A stretch of DNA of 64,000 nucleotides from Chishuiella changwenlii (GCF_900142565.1 NZ_FRBH01000013.1:1-64000), one strand, 5' to 3'; shown: positions 27,994-35,778, counted from the stretch's first letter. Made by a program: numbers and translations. The notes: generated from the letters alone by a model not told the origin.

Positions 27994-28024
27994 CCACTGT
28001 TGTTGCCGCAACAGTGGTTTTTTT
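27994..28024 (+). terminator. Plus-strand terminator-like hairpin in the susC leader
   Basis: Perfect 9-bp arms CCACTGTTG and CAACAGTGG with loop TTGCCG are followed by seven T on the plus strand. No plus-strand gene precedes it; the nearest upstream DNA is the 5-prime end of the minus-strand susC gene. It could end an antisense RNA or shape the susC leader. Confidence 0.6.
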
Positions 28025-28247
28025 GTTAAGCTCGCTGTTAATTTGTTTTTCGGAATACAAAGTAAGCCTCTAAACAATTAAAACATTTTAATTTAAAGTG
28101 ACCAAAAAGTTACCTGTAAGTAAAATAATCGATTACAAAACGTTTAATCCTTGATAATTTTTACAAAAAGGTAAAACAGACTTAACATAAACTAAAAATT
28201 GTTTGAGAAAAGACGAAGTAATTTCGACTCTTACAAAAATTAAAACA

Positions 28248-29321
28248 ATGAAAAGGACAATTCTATTTGGTTTATACTTACTTCCTTTAAGCTTCTCCAA
28301 TGCACAAACACAAAATTTAGATAATTTAAAAATTAATGAAATTCAAGTAATTGGTTCTCATAATTCTTATAAAAAAGCTATTTTGCCAGAGGTTTATAGT
28401 TATTTATCTGAAAGAGATTCTATGAATTTTTTACCAAGAATACAATACGAACACATTCCAATTCCAGAACAATTAGATTTAGGTCTTAGAAACCTTGAAA
28501 TTGATGTGTATGCTGATAGTAAAGGAGGAAAATATGCTCATCCTAAAATTTTAGATCTTGTAAAAACAACTCAGCCTTTTGATTCTGAAAAGAAAATGAA
28601 CAAACCAGGCTATAAAATGATTCATATAACAGATATAGATTATATGACATGGTATTACACACTGGAGGATTGTTTAAAAGATTTAAAGAAATGGTCTGAT
28701 GCTCATCCAAATCATACTCCAGTTTTTATAACATTAGAGCCTAAAGATGGAAAAAAGAATGAGTTTGGAACTGAACCAGAACATTACACAACTAAGCTGT
28801 TTGATGATTTAGATAATGAGTTGAAGAAATATTTAGGGAAAAATAAAATTATAACACCAGACGATGTAAGAGGTTCTTATAAAACACTTAATGAAGCTGT
28901 TTTAAAAGGAAATTGGCCAAAGGTAAAAGATGCACAAGGTAAATTTATTTTTGTATTGGATAACAATGGAGATAATCGTGATTTGTATGCAAAAGGACAT
29001 CCATCTTTAAAAAATAGAATGATTTTTACAAATTCTACTCCAGGAACAGCAGAATCTGCAATTCTATTTATGAATGATCCTGAGAAAACAGATGAAATTA
29101 AAAACTTAGCAAAACAAGGATATATTATTCGTACAAGAGCCGATGCTGATACTATGGAAGCTAGGAGTGAGGATTATTCTCGATTTGAAAATGCGAAAAA
29201 AAGTGGTGCACAAGTTATCACAACAGATTACTATCAACCAAGTAAATTATTTAAATCTAATTTCAAAATTAGTTTTGATAACAATACTTACGAAAGAAAA
29301 AATCCTGTTGTAGCAAAGTAA
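28248..29321 (+). CDS. Secreted PLC-like phosphodiesterase (Ca2+-dependent PI-PLC type)
   Basis: This protein (357 residues from the chosen ATG) has a signal peptide ending at SNAQ. The catalytic half shows IQVIGSHNSYK with the conserved His, then LGLRNLEIDVYADSKGGKYAHP with the Glu/Asp metal-binding pair and second His, and later FITLEPKD. This is the TIM-barrel phosphodiesterase plan of the Ca2+-dependent phosphoinositide-specific phospholipase C1 family. A frame open from a TTG at 28203 adds 15 residues before the signal peptide, so ATG 28248 is preferred. It should act on phospholipid or glycerophosphodiester head groups outside the cytoplasm; exact substrate unknown. Monocistronic. Confidence 0.8.
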   Translation: MKRTILFGLYLLPLSFSNAQTQNLDNLKINEIQVIGSHNSYKKAILPEVYSYLSERDSMNFLPRIQYEHIPIPEQLDLGLRNLEIDVYADSKGGKYAHPKILDLVKTTQPFDSEKKMNKPGYKMIHITDIDYMTWYYTLEDCLKDLKKWSDAHPNHTPVFITLEPKDGKKNEFGTEPEHYTTKLFDDLDNELKKYLGKNKIITPDDVRGSYKTLNEAVLKGNWPKVKDAQGKFIFVLDNNGDNRDLYAKGHPSLKNRMIFTNSTPGTAESAILFMNDPEKTDEIKNLAKQGYIIRTRADADTMEARSEDYSRFENAKKSGAQVITTDYYQPSKLFKSNFKISFDNNTYERKNPVVAK

Positions 29322-29329
29322 ATTATCTA

Positions 29330-29374
29330 TTTTAGATATAAGATGTAAGTTTTTAAGATGTAAGTTGTAAGGTT
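29330..29374 (-). repeat. AT-rich dispersed repeat, copy c
   Basis: Contains two AAGATGTAAG units and a GTAAGGTTT end; its reverse complement matches the units at 34-67 and 144-177. It starts 9 bp past the phosphodiesterase stop codon. Confidence 0.5.
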
Positions 29375-29398
29375 TATTATCTTAATTGTATAAAATTC

Positions 29399-29467
29399 TT
29401 CGACAGACTCTGCATGAAAAAGGAACTCAAGAATAAAAAAAAGAGCTGTCATGTTGAGCCCGTCGAA
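29399..29467. repeat. Imperfect inverted repeat of the TTCGACAG...CATGA type
   Basis: Arm 29399-29417 (TTCGACAGACTCTGCATGA) matches the reverse complement of 29447-29467 (TTCGACGGGCTCAACATGACA) at 15 of 19 positions, around a 29-base centre. A shortened relative stands at the window start (14-27). Confidence 0.55.
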
Positions 29468-29508
29468 ACATCAGCTTCTCATTAACTTAAAGTGAAGTGA
29501 TAAATATA

Positions 29509-29550
29509 AATCCTTGTCAAGGATGAAAATCTTGACAAGGATTATTTTTG
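29509..29550 (+). terminator. Hairpin with T-rich tail
   Basis: Perfect 13-bp arms AATCCTTGTCAAG (29509-29521) and CTTGACAAGGATT (29531-29543), then ATTTTTG. It could terminate the phosphodiesterase transcript, although it lies 188 bp past its stop codon; it may instead belong to the repeat cluster in this gap. Confidence 0.5.
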
Positions 29551-29595
29551 TAAATTATTAAATAAAATAATTAATTTAAATAACTTCATTGCTAT

Positions 29596-29686
29596 TTTGG
29601 GCGATCGGGCGGGCTTTCTGTTCCAATCTTTTTACTTGCAAAGACTACTACGTAAAAAGGATTTCCACGACAATCCCTATCGCAAA
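29596..29686 (+). repeat. Structured intergenic repeat, copy 2
   Basis: Begins TTTTGGGCGATCGGGC and ends CAATCCCTATCGC. Nested stems: outer 29601-29605/29679-29683 (GCGAT/ATCGC), middle 29611-29616/29672-29677 (GGGCTT/AATCCC, one mismatch), inner 29625-29635/29652-29663 (11 pairs with one bulged G). It matches copy 1 (8911-9001) along its length, and the outer stem differs by a compensating change. It lies 13 bp from the stop of the metallophosphoesterase gene, in the opposite orientation to that gene. Confidence 0.75.
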
Positions 29687-29699
29687 ATCTTATTTTTAA

Positions 29700-31511
29700 T
29701 TATGGAAGAGGTTGAATTATCTTTTCCTTAAAATCTATTTTAAAATGATTAGAAGGTTCTCCATTTGATAAATGAGAAAGAATTTTAAACAATGATTTTA
29801 ATTGTTGAATAAACAAATCTTGTGAATTGTTTTCTGCAAATAATTCTTCTAAGGTTTTATATTGCTCCAACCTTTCTTTTGGAATATCTCTTTTAGCCAA
29901 TTCATCTGCCGATTGAAATTTATATAAATCGAGAATCAAATCATCAAAATTCCATTTTCTATATACTTTAGATGAAATTCTTTTCTGTTTTAATTCTTTC
30001 TTTATTGCAGAAATAGTCAAATTCTGAGATAAAAACAACAAATCCTCTCCGTTGAGTTTTCTTCCTTTCTCTATAAAATCTTTTGGCCAATCGTTGGGTA
30101 TCATTCGTAAACGAACCAGCTCTTTTAAATGAAAAAGCATAAACTCATGATAAGATGTTGTTTTCAGAATATCTTTGTTCCAAATTGTAGGTGATTTAGC
30201 TTGTTGTAAAGCCAAAAACTCTTTTTCATACAAAGGGAATAATTCATCAAAACGAGGAACATCATTCAATACTTTTGTTTCAATTTCCATTTCATCTGAA
30301 GATTTTATTGTTAAAATCTTATAAGCAGGTATATAGGCTGCTAAAGAAGGAACTTGAATATTTACTAAAAAATTAGTCTCAGATTTTTTGCTTCCAGTAT
30401 CGTTAATGTGCATATGCCCAGCAAAATGAATTTTAATTCCTGCATCCGAAAAAACTTTTGCTACTTCATCTTGTGGAACTCTTTCTAATTGCCATTTTTT
30501 TTCTCCTAATAGATTTTTAATTTCACTAGAAGCTCCATCATTAAAATCGACCATAGGATAATGTGTAAAAGCAATTAAAGTTTTATTCTTTTTCTTTGCT
30601 TCATTCGCAATATTTTTCACCCACTCTACAAGATGTTTCTTGTTGGTTAAAACATTGTTATATCCAATACTTGCTCCTTTATAATTGTTCGGGTTTGTAG
30701 AAACTTCTTTGTTATTTTTCGGAATATACGTATTACCATCAATTGCCATTAACCAAACATTTTCTGTTGGCTCTACAACATAACTCAAATCTGGAACAGA
30801 GAAACCTTGTTCAACTTCGTACATTCTTTTCGAATAATCTGCAGCTAATAAAGCCTTGCTAAACGTATACTCCGTTTTAAAGTTTTTATCAAACGGTGTA
30901 CTCCAAAATAGGTCATCTTTTTTTGGGTAAAATCCAAACTCTTTTAGTTCATTTAAAATCTCTAAATATCCAGATTCTGCAATATCTTTTGTAATAATAT
31001 TTGGTGTTGTTTTTTCAATATTTTTATTGCTATAGATTCCTAACGGTAGACCATCTTCTCCTAAAAAATCATCTTTTCCAGCTTCTTTTCTAAATGGACC
31101 AACAGGATCGTGATTACCTGTAGTTAAATAAAATTTTATTCCATGTTGTTCTTTATAATAATCTAAAATTTTATGCAATCCTCGTAGATTATAAGCTTGT
31201 CCGTCATCAGAAAAATCTCCTGGCATTGCAACAATTTTTATTTGCTTTGCAACGATATCATCTAATGCTTTTATAAAAGCAAAAAAATTTTCGTTAAAAA
31301 TTCGAGTCGAATGGAGTTGAGAATCCATTGTCCTTAAGATTGTTGGTTTTCCTGTTTTTGGATTAATAATTCCTTTAAAATCATTATCAGAAAAATCTCC
31401 ATATAAATCTTGAAAATGAACATCAGCAAGAAAGGCTATTTTAACTTCTTTTTGTTGAGCATTTATCATTGAGCAAATAAGAGTTAGGATAAGAAAAAGT
31501 TGTTTTTTCAT
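29700..31511 (-). CDS. Secreted calcineurin-like metallophosphoesterase
   Basis: This 603-residue protein has a signal peptide ending at NAQ. The dimetal phosphoesterase motifs occur in order: FLADVHFQD (Asp-x-His), MPGDFSDDG (Gly-Asp), TGNHDPVGP (Gly-Asn-His-Asp), FTHYPMVD (His) and HFAGHMHIND (Gly-His-x-His), filling about residues 25-370. The remaining 230 residues are helical and specific to this group. It should hydrolyse phosphate mono- or diesters in the periplasm or outside. The adjacent PLC-like phosphodiesterase is convergent, and the two may share a role in phospholipid or phosphate scavenging, which is inference from neighbourhood. Own -7 box upstream. Confidence 0.88.
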   Translation of the reverse strand: MKKQLFLILTLICSMINAQQKEVKIAFLADVHFQDLYGDFSDNDFKGIINPKTGKPTILRTMDSQLHSTRIFNENFFAFIKALDDIVAKQIKIVAMPGDFSDDGQAYNLRGLHKILDYYKEQHGIKFYLTTGNHDPVGPFRKEAGKDDFLGEDGLPLGIYSNKNIEKTTPNIITKDIAESGYLEILNELKEFGFYPKKDDLFWSTPFDKNFKTEYTFSKALLAADYSKRMYEVEQGFSVPDLSYVVEPTENVWLMAIDGNTYIPKNNKEVSTNPNNYKGASIGYNNVLTNKKHLVEWVKNIANEAKKKNKTLIAFTHYPMVDFNDGASSEIKNLLGEKKWQLERVPQDEVAKVFSDAGIKIHFAGHMHINDTGSKKSETNFLVNIQVPSLAAYIPAYKILTIKSSDEMEIETKVLNDVPRFDELFPLYEKEFLALQQAKSPTIWNKDILKTTSYHEFMLFHLKELVRLRMIPNDWPKDFIEKGRKLNGEDLLFLSQNLTISAIKKELKQKRISSKVYRKWNFDDLILDLYKFQSADELAKRDIPKERLEQYKTLEELFAENNSQDLFIQQLKSLFKILSHLSNGEPSNHFKIDFKEKIIQPLP

Positions 31512-31522
31512 GTGTAAAACAA

Positions 31523-31530
31523 CAAATCTA
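31523..31530 (-). promoter_or_regulatory. -7 promoter box of the metallophosphoesterase gene
   Basis: Minus-strand TAGATTTG matches TAnnTTTG, 12 bp upstream of the ATG, implying a very short leader. Confidence 0.5.
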
Positions 31531-31587
31531 GGGTAATATTTAGCTCATTTCTAAGTGGAAAAATTTTATAACAATAAGTTAATCTAA

Positions 31588-31630
31588 GTTTTTAGATGTA
31601 AGATATAAGACGAAAGATTGTAAGATATAA
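31588..31630 (-). repeat. AT-rich dispersed repeat, copy d
   Basis: GTTTTTAGATGTAAGATATA and onward; its reverse complement matches the unit at 34-67. It lies in the gene-free DNA upstream of the metallophosphoesterase. Confidence 0.5.
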
Positions 31631-31798
31631 TTTTATGTTTCTTTAAATAAAAATCCACTAAACTTTATTGATTTAACTTTCTGAAAATAAATAATTTAAT
31701 AATCATCAATTGGTATCATCTTTGTTAATGGAGCAAAGTTATTATATATAGTAACATTTTTTATCCTATGTATAAACAGCATATCAAAAAATAAACAG

Positions 31799-31963
31799 AT
31801 GATAAAAATTATTTTTTATTTATATATAGGTATTTCAGCAAGTGTTTTAATCATTGATCTTTGTTTCAAAGTTTTAAATGAAGAACAAAGAAGTATTGCT
31901 TTTCACACTGTATTATTTTTAAATGTAATATTTGCATTTATTTATAAAAAAGGAACTAAATAA
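31799..31963 (+). CDS. Small two-helix membrane protein, 54 residues
   Basis: An ATG at 31799 opens a 54-codon frame ending in TAA. The product has two hydrophobic segments (about 4-20, IIFYLYIGISASVLIID, and 35-49, IAFHTVLFLNVIFAFIY) joined by a polar link (FKVLNEEQRS) and ends in KKGTK, as expected for a small inner-membrane protein. I recognise no family. Support for it being real is the hydrophobic pattern and a decayed tandem copy 290 bp downstream, which shows the unit has been duplicated. No promoter box was found. Frame choice and expression are unproven. Confidence 0.45.
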   Translation: MIKIIFYLYIGISASVLIIDLCFKVLNEEQRSIAFHTVLFLNVIFAFIYKKGTK

Positions 31964-32088
31964 AGCATAATAATTATTTGTTATTCTGTGATGTTTATAA
32001 CTAAGTTATACATCTTTTTCTTTTGCAAAACACAAATTATTAATCAATAATCTACAACCGCTGACACTATAGTATATAGCAGGTTATA

Positions 32089-32185
32089 AAAGTAAACAGA
32101 TTACGAATATTCTTTTTTTATTTATAAATAGCAATTTCATCAAGTGTTTGAATCATTATAAACATTACTTTCTCTGCATTATTTG
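32089..32185 (+). pseudogene. Decayed tandem copy of the 54-residue membrane-protein gene
   Basis: The stretch resembles 31789-31915: both carry AAACAGAT, a T-rich TATTTATA run, TTTCA(G/T)CAAGTGTTTTAATCATT with small changes, and ATT.CTTT.C.CTG.ATTATTT. The ATG of the intact gene corresponds to ATT here, and about 40 bp of the middle is missing, so it cannot encode the same protein. Confidence 0.5.
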
Positions 32186-32240
32186 ACTAAGTGAATCTTC
32201 TCTTTATTAATAATTTACAAAAAATATAAACTTTTTTGCT

Positions 32241-32248
32241 TACATTTG
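32241..32248 (+). promoter_or_regulatory. -7 promoter box of the antitoxin-toxin pair
   Basis: TACATTTG, an exact TAnnTTTG match, ends 3 bp before the ATG at 32252. Transcription should start at or next to that codon, giving a leaderless mRNA. Confidence 0.55.
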
Positions 32249-32251
32249 TTT

Positions 32252-32755
32252 ATGTTTTTATTATCAGAAAAATATAAAGGAATTCATCCAGGTATTGTTT
32301 TAGATCGAGAATTAAAAAAAAGATCTATAAAACAACGTCCATTTGCTTTAAGTCTTAATGAGCATCCACAAACTTTTAACGCCATAATTAAAGCGAAACG
32401 CAATCTACCTACATCTCTAGCTCTAAAGATAGAGAAGCAGCTTAATTTTGAAGAAGGAGATTTAGTACTACTACAAGCTTTTTTCGATATAAAAAAAGAA
32501 AAAGAGAAACTCTCATCTCAACAAAATGATGTCCCAACAGTAAGAAAAATTCTTTTTTGGGATATAAATTTTGATAAAATAGATTGGTCTAAAAATTATA
32601 AGATGATTATAAAGAGAATTTTTGAAAGAGGTAATGAGAGAGAGAAAAGCGAAATAATAAATTTCTATGGTCATGAGAAAATTACAAAGGCTTTGAATTC
32701 TAATTCTACAGAACCAATGAAATTACATGATAGAAATGGAGAAATTATATTATAA
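32252..32755 (+). CDS. HTH-DUF6922 protein, probable antitoxin
   Basis: This 167-residue cytoplasmic protein has an N-terminal XRE/HigA-like helix-turn-helix domain (about 5-75: YKGIHPGIVLDRELKKRSIKQ ... SLALKIEKQLNFEEGDLVLLQAFFDI) and a C-terminal segment matching DUF6922 (about 95-145: ILFWDINFDKIDWSKN ... IKRIFERGNEREKSEIINFYGHEKI). The frame opens at TTG 32246 within the promoter box, so ATG 32252 is chosen. It overlaps the downstream AbiEii-type nucleotidyltransferase gene by 29 bp, the typical antitoxin-first order. The antitoxin role and autorepression are inferred from this arrangement. Confidence 0.75.
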   Translation: MFLLSEKYKGIHPGIVLDRELKKRSIKQRPFALSLNEHPQTFNAIIKAKRNLPTSLALKIEKQLNFEEGDLVLLQAFFDIKKEKEKLSSQQNDVPTVRKILFWDINFDKIDWSKNYKMIIKRIFERGNEREKSEIINFYGHEKITKALNSNSTEPMKLHDRNGEIIL

Positions 32756-33383
32756 CACCGTTAATTCTATATTAAAAACTAGTCTAGAAACTATATCAAA
32801 ATCAAAAATATTTAATAGTTTTAGATTAGTTGGAGGAACATCATTGAGCTTACAATTAGGGCACAGAATTTCTATAGACATTGATTTATTTTCAGATGCT
32901 GAATATGGAACAGTCGATTTTATAAAGATTGAGAGTTTTCTTTCAAAAAAATTCGATTATTTAGATTTCAATCCTAATCTAATTACAGGATTTGGAAAAT
33001 CATATATTGTAGGAGCTAATCAAGAAGAATCTGTTAAACTTGATATTTTCTATACTGATCCTTTTATAACAAAAGAAGTAATAATAGATGGTACTAAGTT
33101 TGCCTCAATTGAAGAAATTATTGCAATGAAAATTGATGTAATTCAAAGAGGTGGAAGAAAAAAAGATTTTTGGGTTTTACATGAGTTACTTAATAAATAT
33201 GAAATTTCAGAAATGATTTTATTACACGAAAAAAGATATCCATATAATCATGACAAAAGCTTAATTCTTAAAAATCTGATTGATTTTTCTATTGCTGATG
33301 ACGAACCTGACCCTATTTGTTTAAGAGGTAAATATTGGGAATTTATAAAAGATGATTTTGAAGAATTAGTTAAGAAATATTGA
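32727..33383 (+). CDS. AbiEii/AbiGii-type nucleotidyltransferase, probable toxin
   Basis: This 218-residue protein has the DNA polymerase beta-like nucleotidyltransferase motifs of the PF08843 family: LVGGTSLSLQLGHRISIDIDLF (Gly36-Gly37-Thr38-Ser39, Asp51 and Asp53 as metal ligands), VKLDIFY (Lys104, Asp106), and IIAMKIDVIQRGGRKKDFWVL (Lys135, Asp137, Arg144, Lys145, Asp147). These residues are complete, so an active enzyme is expected. Relatives in type IV AbiE systems and MenAT pairs transfer nucleotides to RNA targets such as tRNA and arrest growth. A second in-frame ATG lies three codons in (32736). A hairpin terminator follows at 33421. Confidence 0.85.
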   Translation: MIEMEKLYYNTVNSILKTSLETISKSKIFNSFRLVGGTSLSLQLGHRISIDIDLFSDAEYGTVDFIKIESFLSKKFDYLDFNPNLITGFGKSYIVGANQEESVKLDIFYTDPFITKEVIIDGTKFASIEEIIAMKIDVIQRGGRKKDFWVLHELLNKYEISEMILLHEKRYPYNHDKSLILKNLIDFSIADDEPDPICLRGKYWEFIKDDFEELVKKY

Positions 33384-33420
33384 ATATAATTTTTCTTCTA
33401 GTCATGGTTACTTTAAATAA

Positions 33421-33447
33421 AAAAAGTCGCTTTAAAAAGCGACTTTC
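33421..33447. terminator. Bidirectional hairpin terminator
   Basis: Perfect 11-bp arms AAAGTCGCTTT and AAAGCGACTTT with a two-base loop, between the convergent toxin-like gene and the CotH gene. Flanking A run (minus-strand T run) favours use for the CotH gene. Core identical to the hairpin at 23054-23096. Confidence 0.8.
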
Positions 33448-33454
33448 TAAATAA

Positions 33455-35710
33455 TTATTTCTTTATAAACTTCTTTAAAACTTTTTGTTGATTCTGCAAT
33501 AATTGAATAACATAAGTTCCTTTCGGCAAATTCTTTACTTCAATTTGTTGATTATAAGTTTTATTTTGCTCAACTATTTCTCCCAAAATTGTAGAGATTG
33601 TATATTCTATAGGTGAGTTAGAAACAGATTTTATATTTAAAATATTTTCTACAGGATTAGGGTAAAGGATAAAAGAAACTTTATCAACATCACCCATACT
33701 TAAACTCTCATCTTCAAAAACAGCTTTTATTTTGAAATCCATTTCTGGAGATATTGTAATTTTTTGATTGGTTGAGGTATAATCTCCTTCCCAATGAGAA
33801 AATTTATGATTTGGTAAAGCAATAGCTTCAAGTGTTATTTCATTGCCTTTAAAATAATCGCCTTTCCATGCTGTAAAGTTATTTTCTACTCCTACTGTTG
33901 TTGAGTTAATTTCGATTGTATTAATCTTTATAAATCCTTTTTGAGAGTCGTTTACTTCCGAAGTCAGTTCATAAGTTCCTTTTAAATTGAAATATTCATT
34001 TAAATGATTCCATTGATGTTGAGGTCGTAAACGCGCAAATTCTCGTAACTTTTCTACATTATTTTCCCAATCTTCCATCGATTCTATTAAATTCCATCGT
34101 TGAATATGTTTAGGCATTTCTTGTCTAATTTTATTCTGCATGGCATCAATTAAATCAACAACATTTTTTGTTTTATAGGTCGTGTTTAATAAATCTGCAA
34201 ATCGATTAATAAAGTAGTTTTTATAACTCTCATTGGTTAATAATCCTTTTAAGATATAATTTACATGATTATTCCCTAAATAATCGATAGGATGAACCGC
34301 GTGTTCTAAGGTATGATGTATAAAAGAATTACTAATCCAATATTCGGCTCCATTAAAAGCAACATCAAGATCTTTCATTAACCATCTAAATCTACCATCA
34401 TGTGCATACGGAGCATTTGGCGTATAATTTACTCTTTTTCTAAAAGACTCATTGTTATTATAAGGCCAATCAAAATTGGCAGAAAAAATCCCTGCAATAT
34501 GATAATCTGTAAAATTAACCTCATCTATATAAGTTAAAGCTTCTTGATAGGTTTCTTGATTTTCTAAACTGTTATTCTTAAAAAAATCTATGGTTTTTAA
34601 ATAGAACTTATCATCTCCTAAATCTACAATTCCATCATTTTCGATATGGTCTATATCTCGTTCTCTAAGATTATACATTCGTTGAAAATATCGCTCATCA
34701 TATCGTTCTCTTAAATTAAAAATACCATAGTATTCACCATTTATAAAACTTACAACTGGTTGATAGTTTTGTGTATCAAAATTTAGATTTTTATTTAATT
34801 GCTGAATAAAAGCATCTCTAAACATCGTTTGTTTGGTATCCTGTCCTGAATTTCTAAGAATTAATCTTCTAAAATTATCGTGTGGATAATCTTTGAAAAA
34901 AGTATAACCTATTCTATTTTCACCATACCTAGCTCTAGCATACATACGATGAGATCTGTTTTTAAAAATTCTAGATCCACTTCCATGATTTCTTATTCCA
35001 ACTGTCTGGTTGATTTGCTCTATGTTATTATCTAAATAAATTAGATTAACTGTAACTTCTGAAGATGAACCTCTATTTAAATAATTTGCATCGCTAAAAA
35101 CAGTTGCTGTTTCAGAAGGATTGTTTAATCTCCAATTATCAAACTTTGTCCCTGCCACAAACAATCCATTCTCATATCCAAAAAAAGCATCATCATCAAC
35201 ATTTATACTAATTACTGGAAGTGAATAAGATTGATTGACAAAATAAACTTTCGTTACTGTTTCAGAAAAACTGTTATCGTCTCTATAGGCTTTTGCTCTT
35301 ACAACAATACTTTTATCTACATCCTCTGTTGGAAAATAAGGGTTTGTTTCAAATGAAGTAGAAATGTTAGATAACTTGTTGGCTTCTTTGGTTCTATTAT
35401 AAAGTCGAATAGAATCTGTGTAAGAATGAGATACTAATCTATTCGTATGAGAATCATACGGAGATTCTCCTGGAAATTCTGGGTACCTTTTCTTGTATTG
35501 ATATGTTTTTCCATCTAGATTATCTATTGATGGCTCTGAACCGTCAAGCGTATAAATTATTTTTAAATTTAAGTCTTCATGACTAATTCGTAGATTAAAT
35601 TCTTTGTCATAAAAACCACTTTCAGAAGAAAATGTAGGAGGGGAGATTAAATTCTGTCCAAATGAAAAGGACACAATCATAAAGGTAGGTAGAAAATAAA
35701 ATTGTTTCAT
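33455..35710 (-). CDS. CotH-kinase surface protein with T9SS sorting domain
   Basis: This 751-residue protein has a signal peptide (to about 18), a chitobiase/FN3-like domain (about 25-150, with IIYTLDGSEPS and VVRAKAYRD), then a CotH kinase domain (about 230-530) with YGIFNLRERYDERYF, HIENDGIVDLGD and GRFRWLMKDLDVAFNG, which hold the ATP and metal-binding residues of this secretory-pathway kinase family. A further beta domain (FTAWKGDYFKGNEI, ISPEMDFKIKAVFE) leads to a type A C-terminal sorting domain (LYPNPVENIL ... LKKFIKK). It should be exported by the type IX system and might phosphorylate or organise surface proteins. Monocistronic. Confidence 0.9.
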   Translation of the reverse strand: MKQFYFLPTFMIVSFSFGQNLISPPTFSSESGFYDKEFNLRISHEDLNLKIIYTLDGSEPSIDNLDGKTYQYKKRYPEFPGESPYDSHTNRLVSHSYTDSIRLYNRTKEANKLSNISTSFETNPYFPTEDVDKSIVVRAKAYRDDNSFSETVTKVYFVNQSYSLPVISINVDDDAFFGYENGLFVAGTKFDNWRLNNPSETATVFSDANYLNRGSSSEVTVNLIYLDNNIEQINQTVGIRNHGSGSRIFKNRSHRMYARARYGENRIGYTFFKDYPHDNFRRLILRNSGQDTKQTMFRDAFIQQLNKNLNFDTQNYQPVVSFINGEYYGIFNLRERYDERYFQRMYNLRERDIDHIENDGIVDLGDDKFYLKTIDFFKNNSLENQETYQEALTYIDEVNFTDYHIAGIFSANFDWPYNNNESFRKRVNYTPNAPYAHDGRFRWLMKDLDVAFNGAEYWISNSFIHHTLEHAVHPIDYLGNNHVNYILKGLLTNESYKNYFINRFADLLNTTYKTKNVVDLIDAMQNKIRQEMPKHIQRWNLIESMEDWENNVEKLREFARLRPQHQWNHLNEYFNLKGTYELTSEVNDSQKGFIKINTIEINSTTVGVENNFTAWKGDYFKGNEITLEAIALPNHKFSHWEGDYTSTNQKITISPEMDFKIKAVFEDESLSMGDVDKVSFILYPNPVENILNIKSVSNSPIEYTISTILGEIVEQNKTYNQQIEVKNLPKGTYVIQLLQNQQKVLKKFIKK

Positions 35711-35744
35711 TTTTAATTATTTTTAGATGTTAAAAAATTAGTGT

Positions 35745-35778
35745 TAAAAAAAGCCCGATAATTAAATTATCGGGCTTT
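35745..35778 (-). terminator. Intrinsic terminator of asd
   Basis: Perfect 13-bp arms AAAGCCCGATAAT and ATTATCGGGCTTT with loop TAA; the minus strand continues with seven T. It lies 12 bp past the asd stop codon. Confidence 0.92.

Noticed and set aside
28203-28247. TTG-started extension of the phosphodiesterase gene
   Set aside because: The added 15 residues are charged and would precede a normal signal peptide that begins at ATG 28248.
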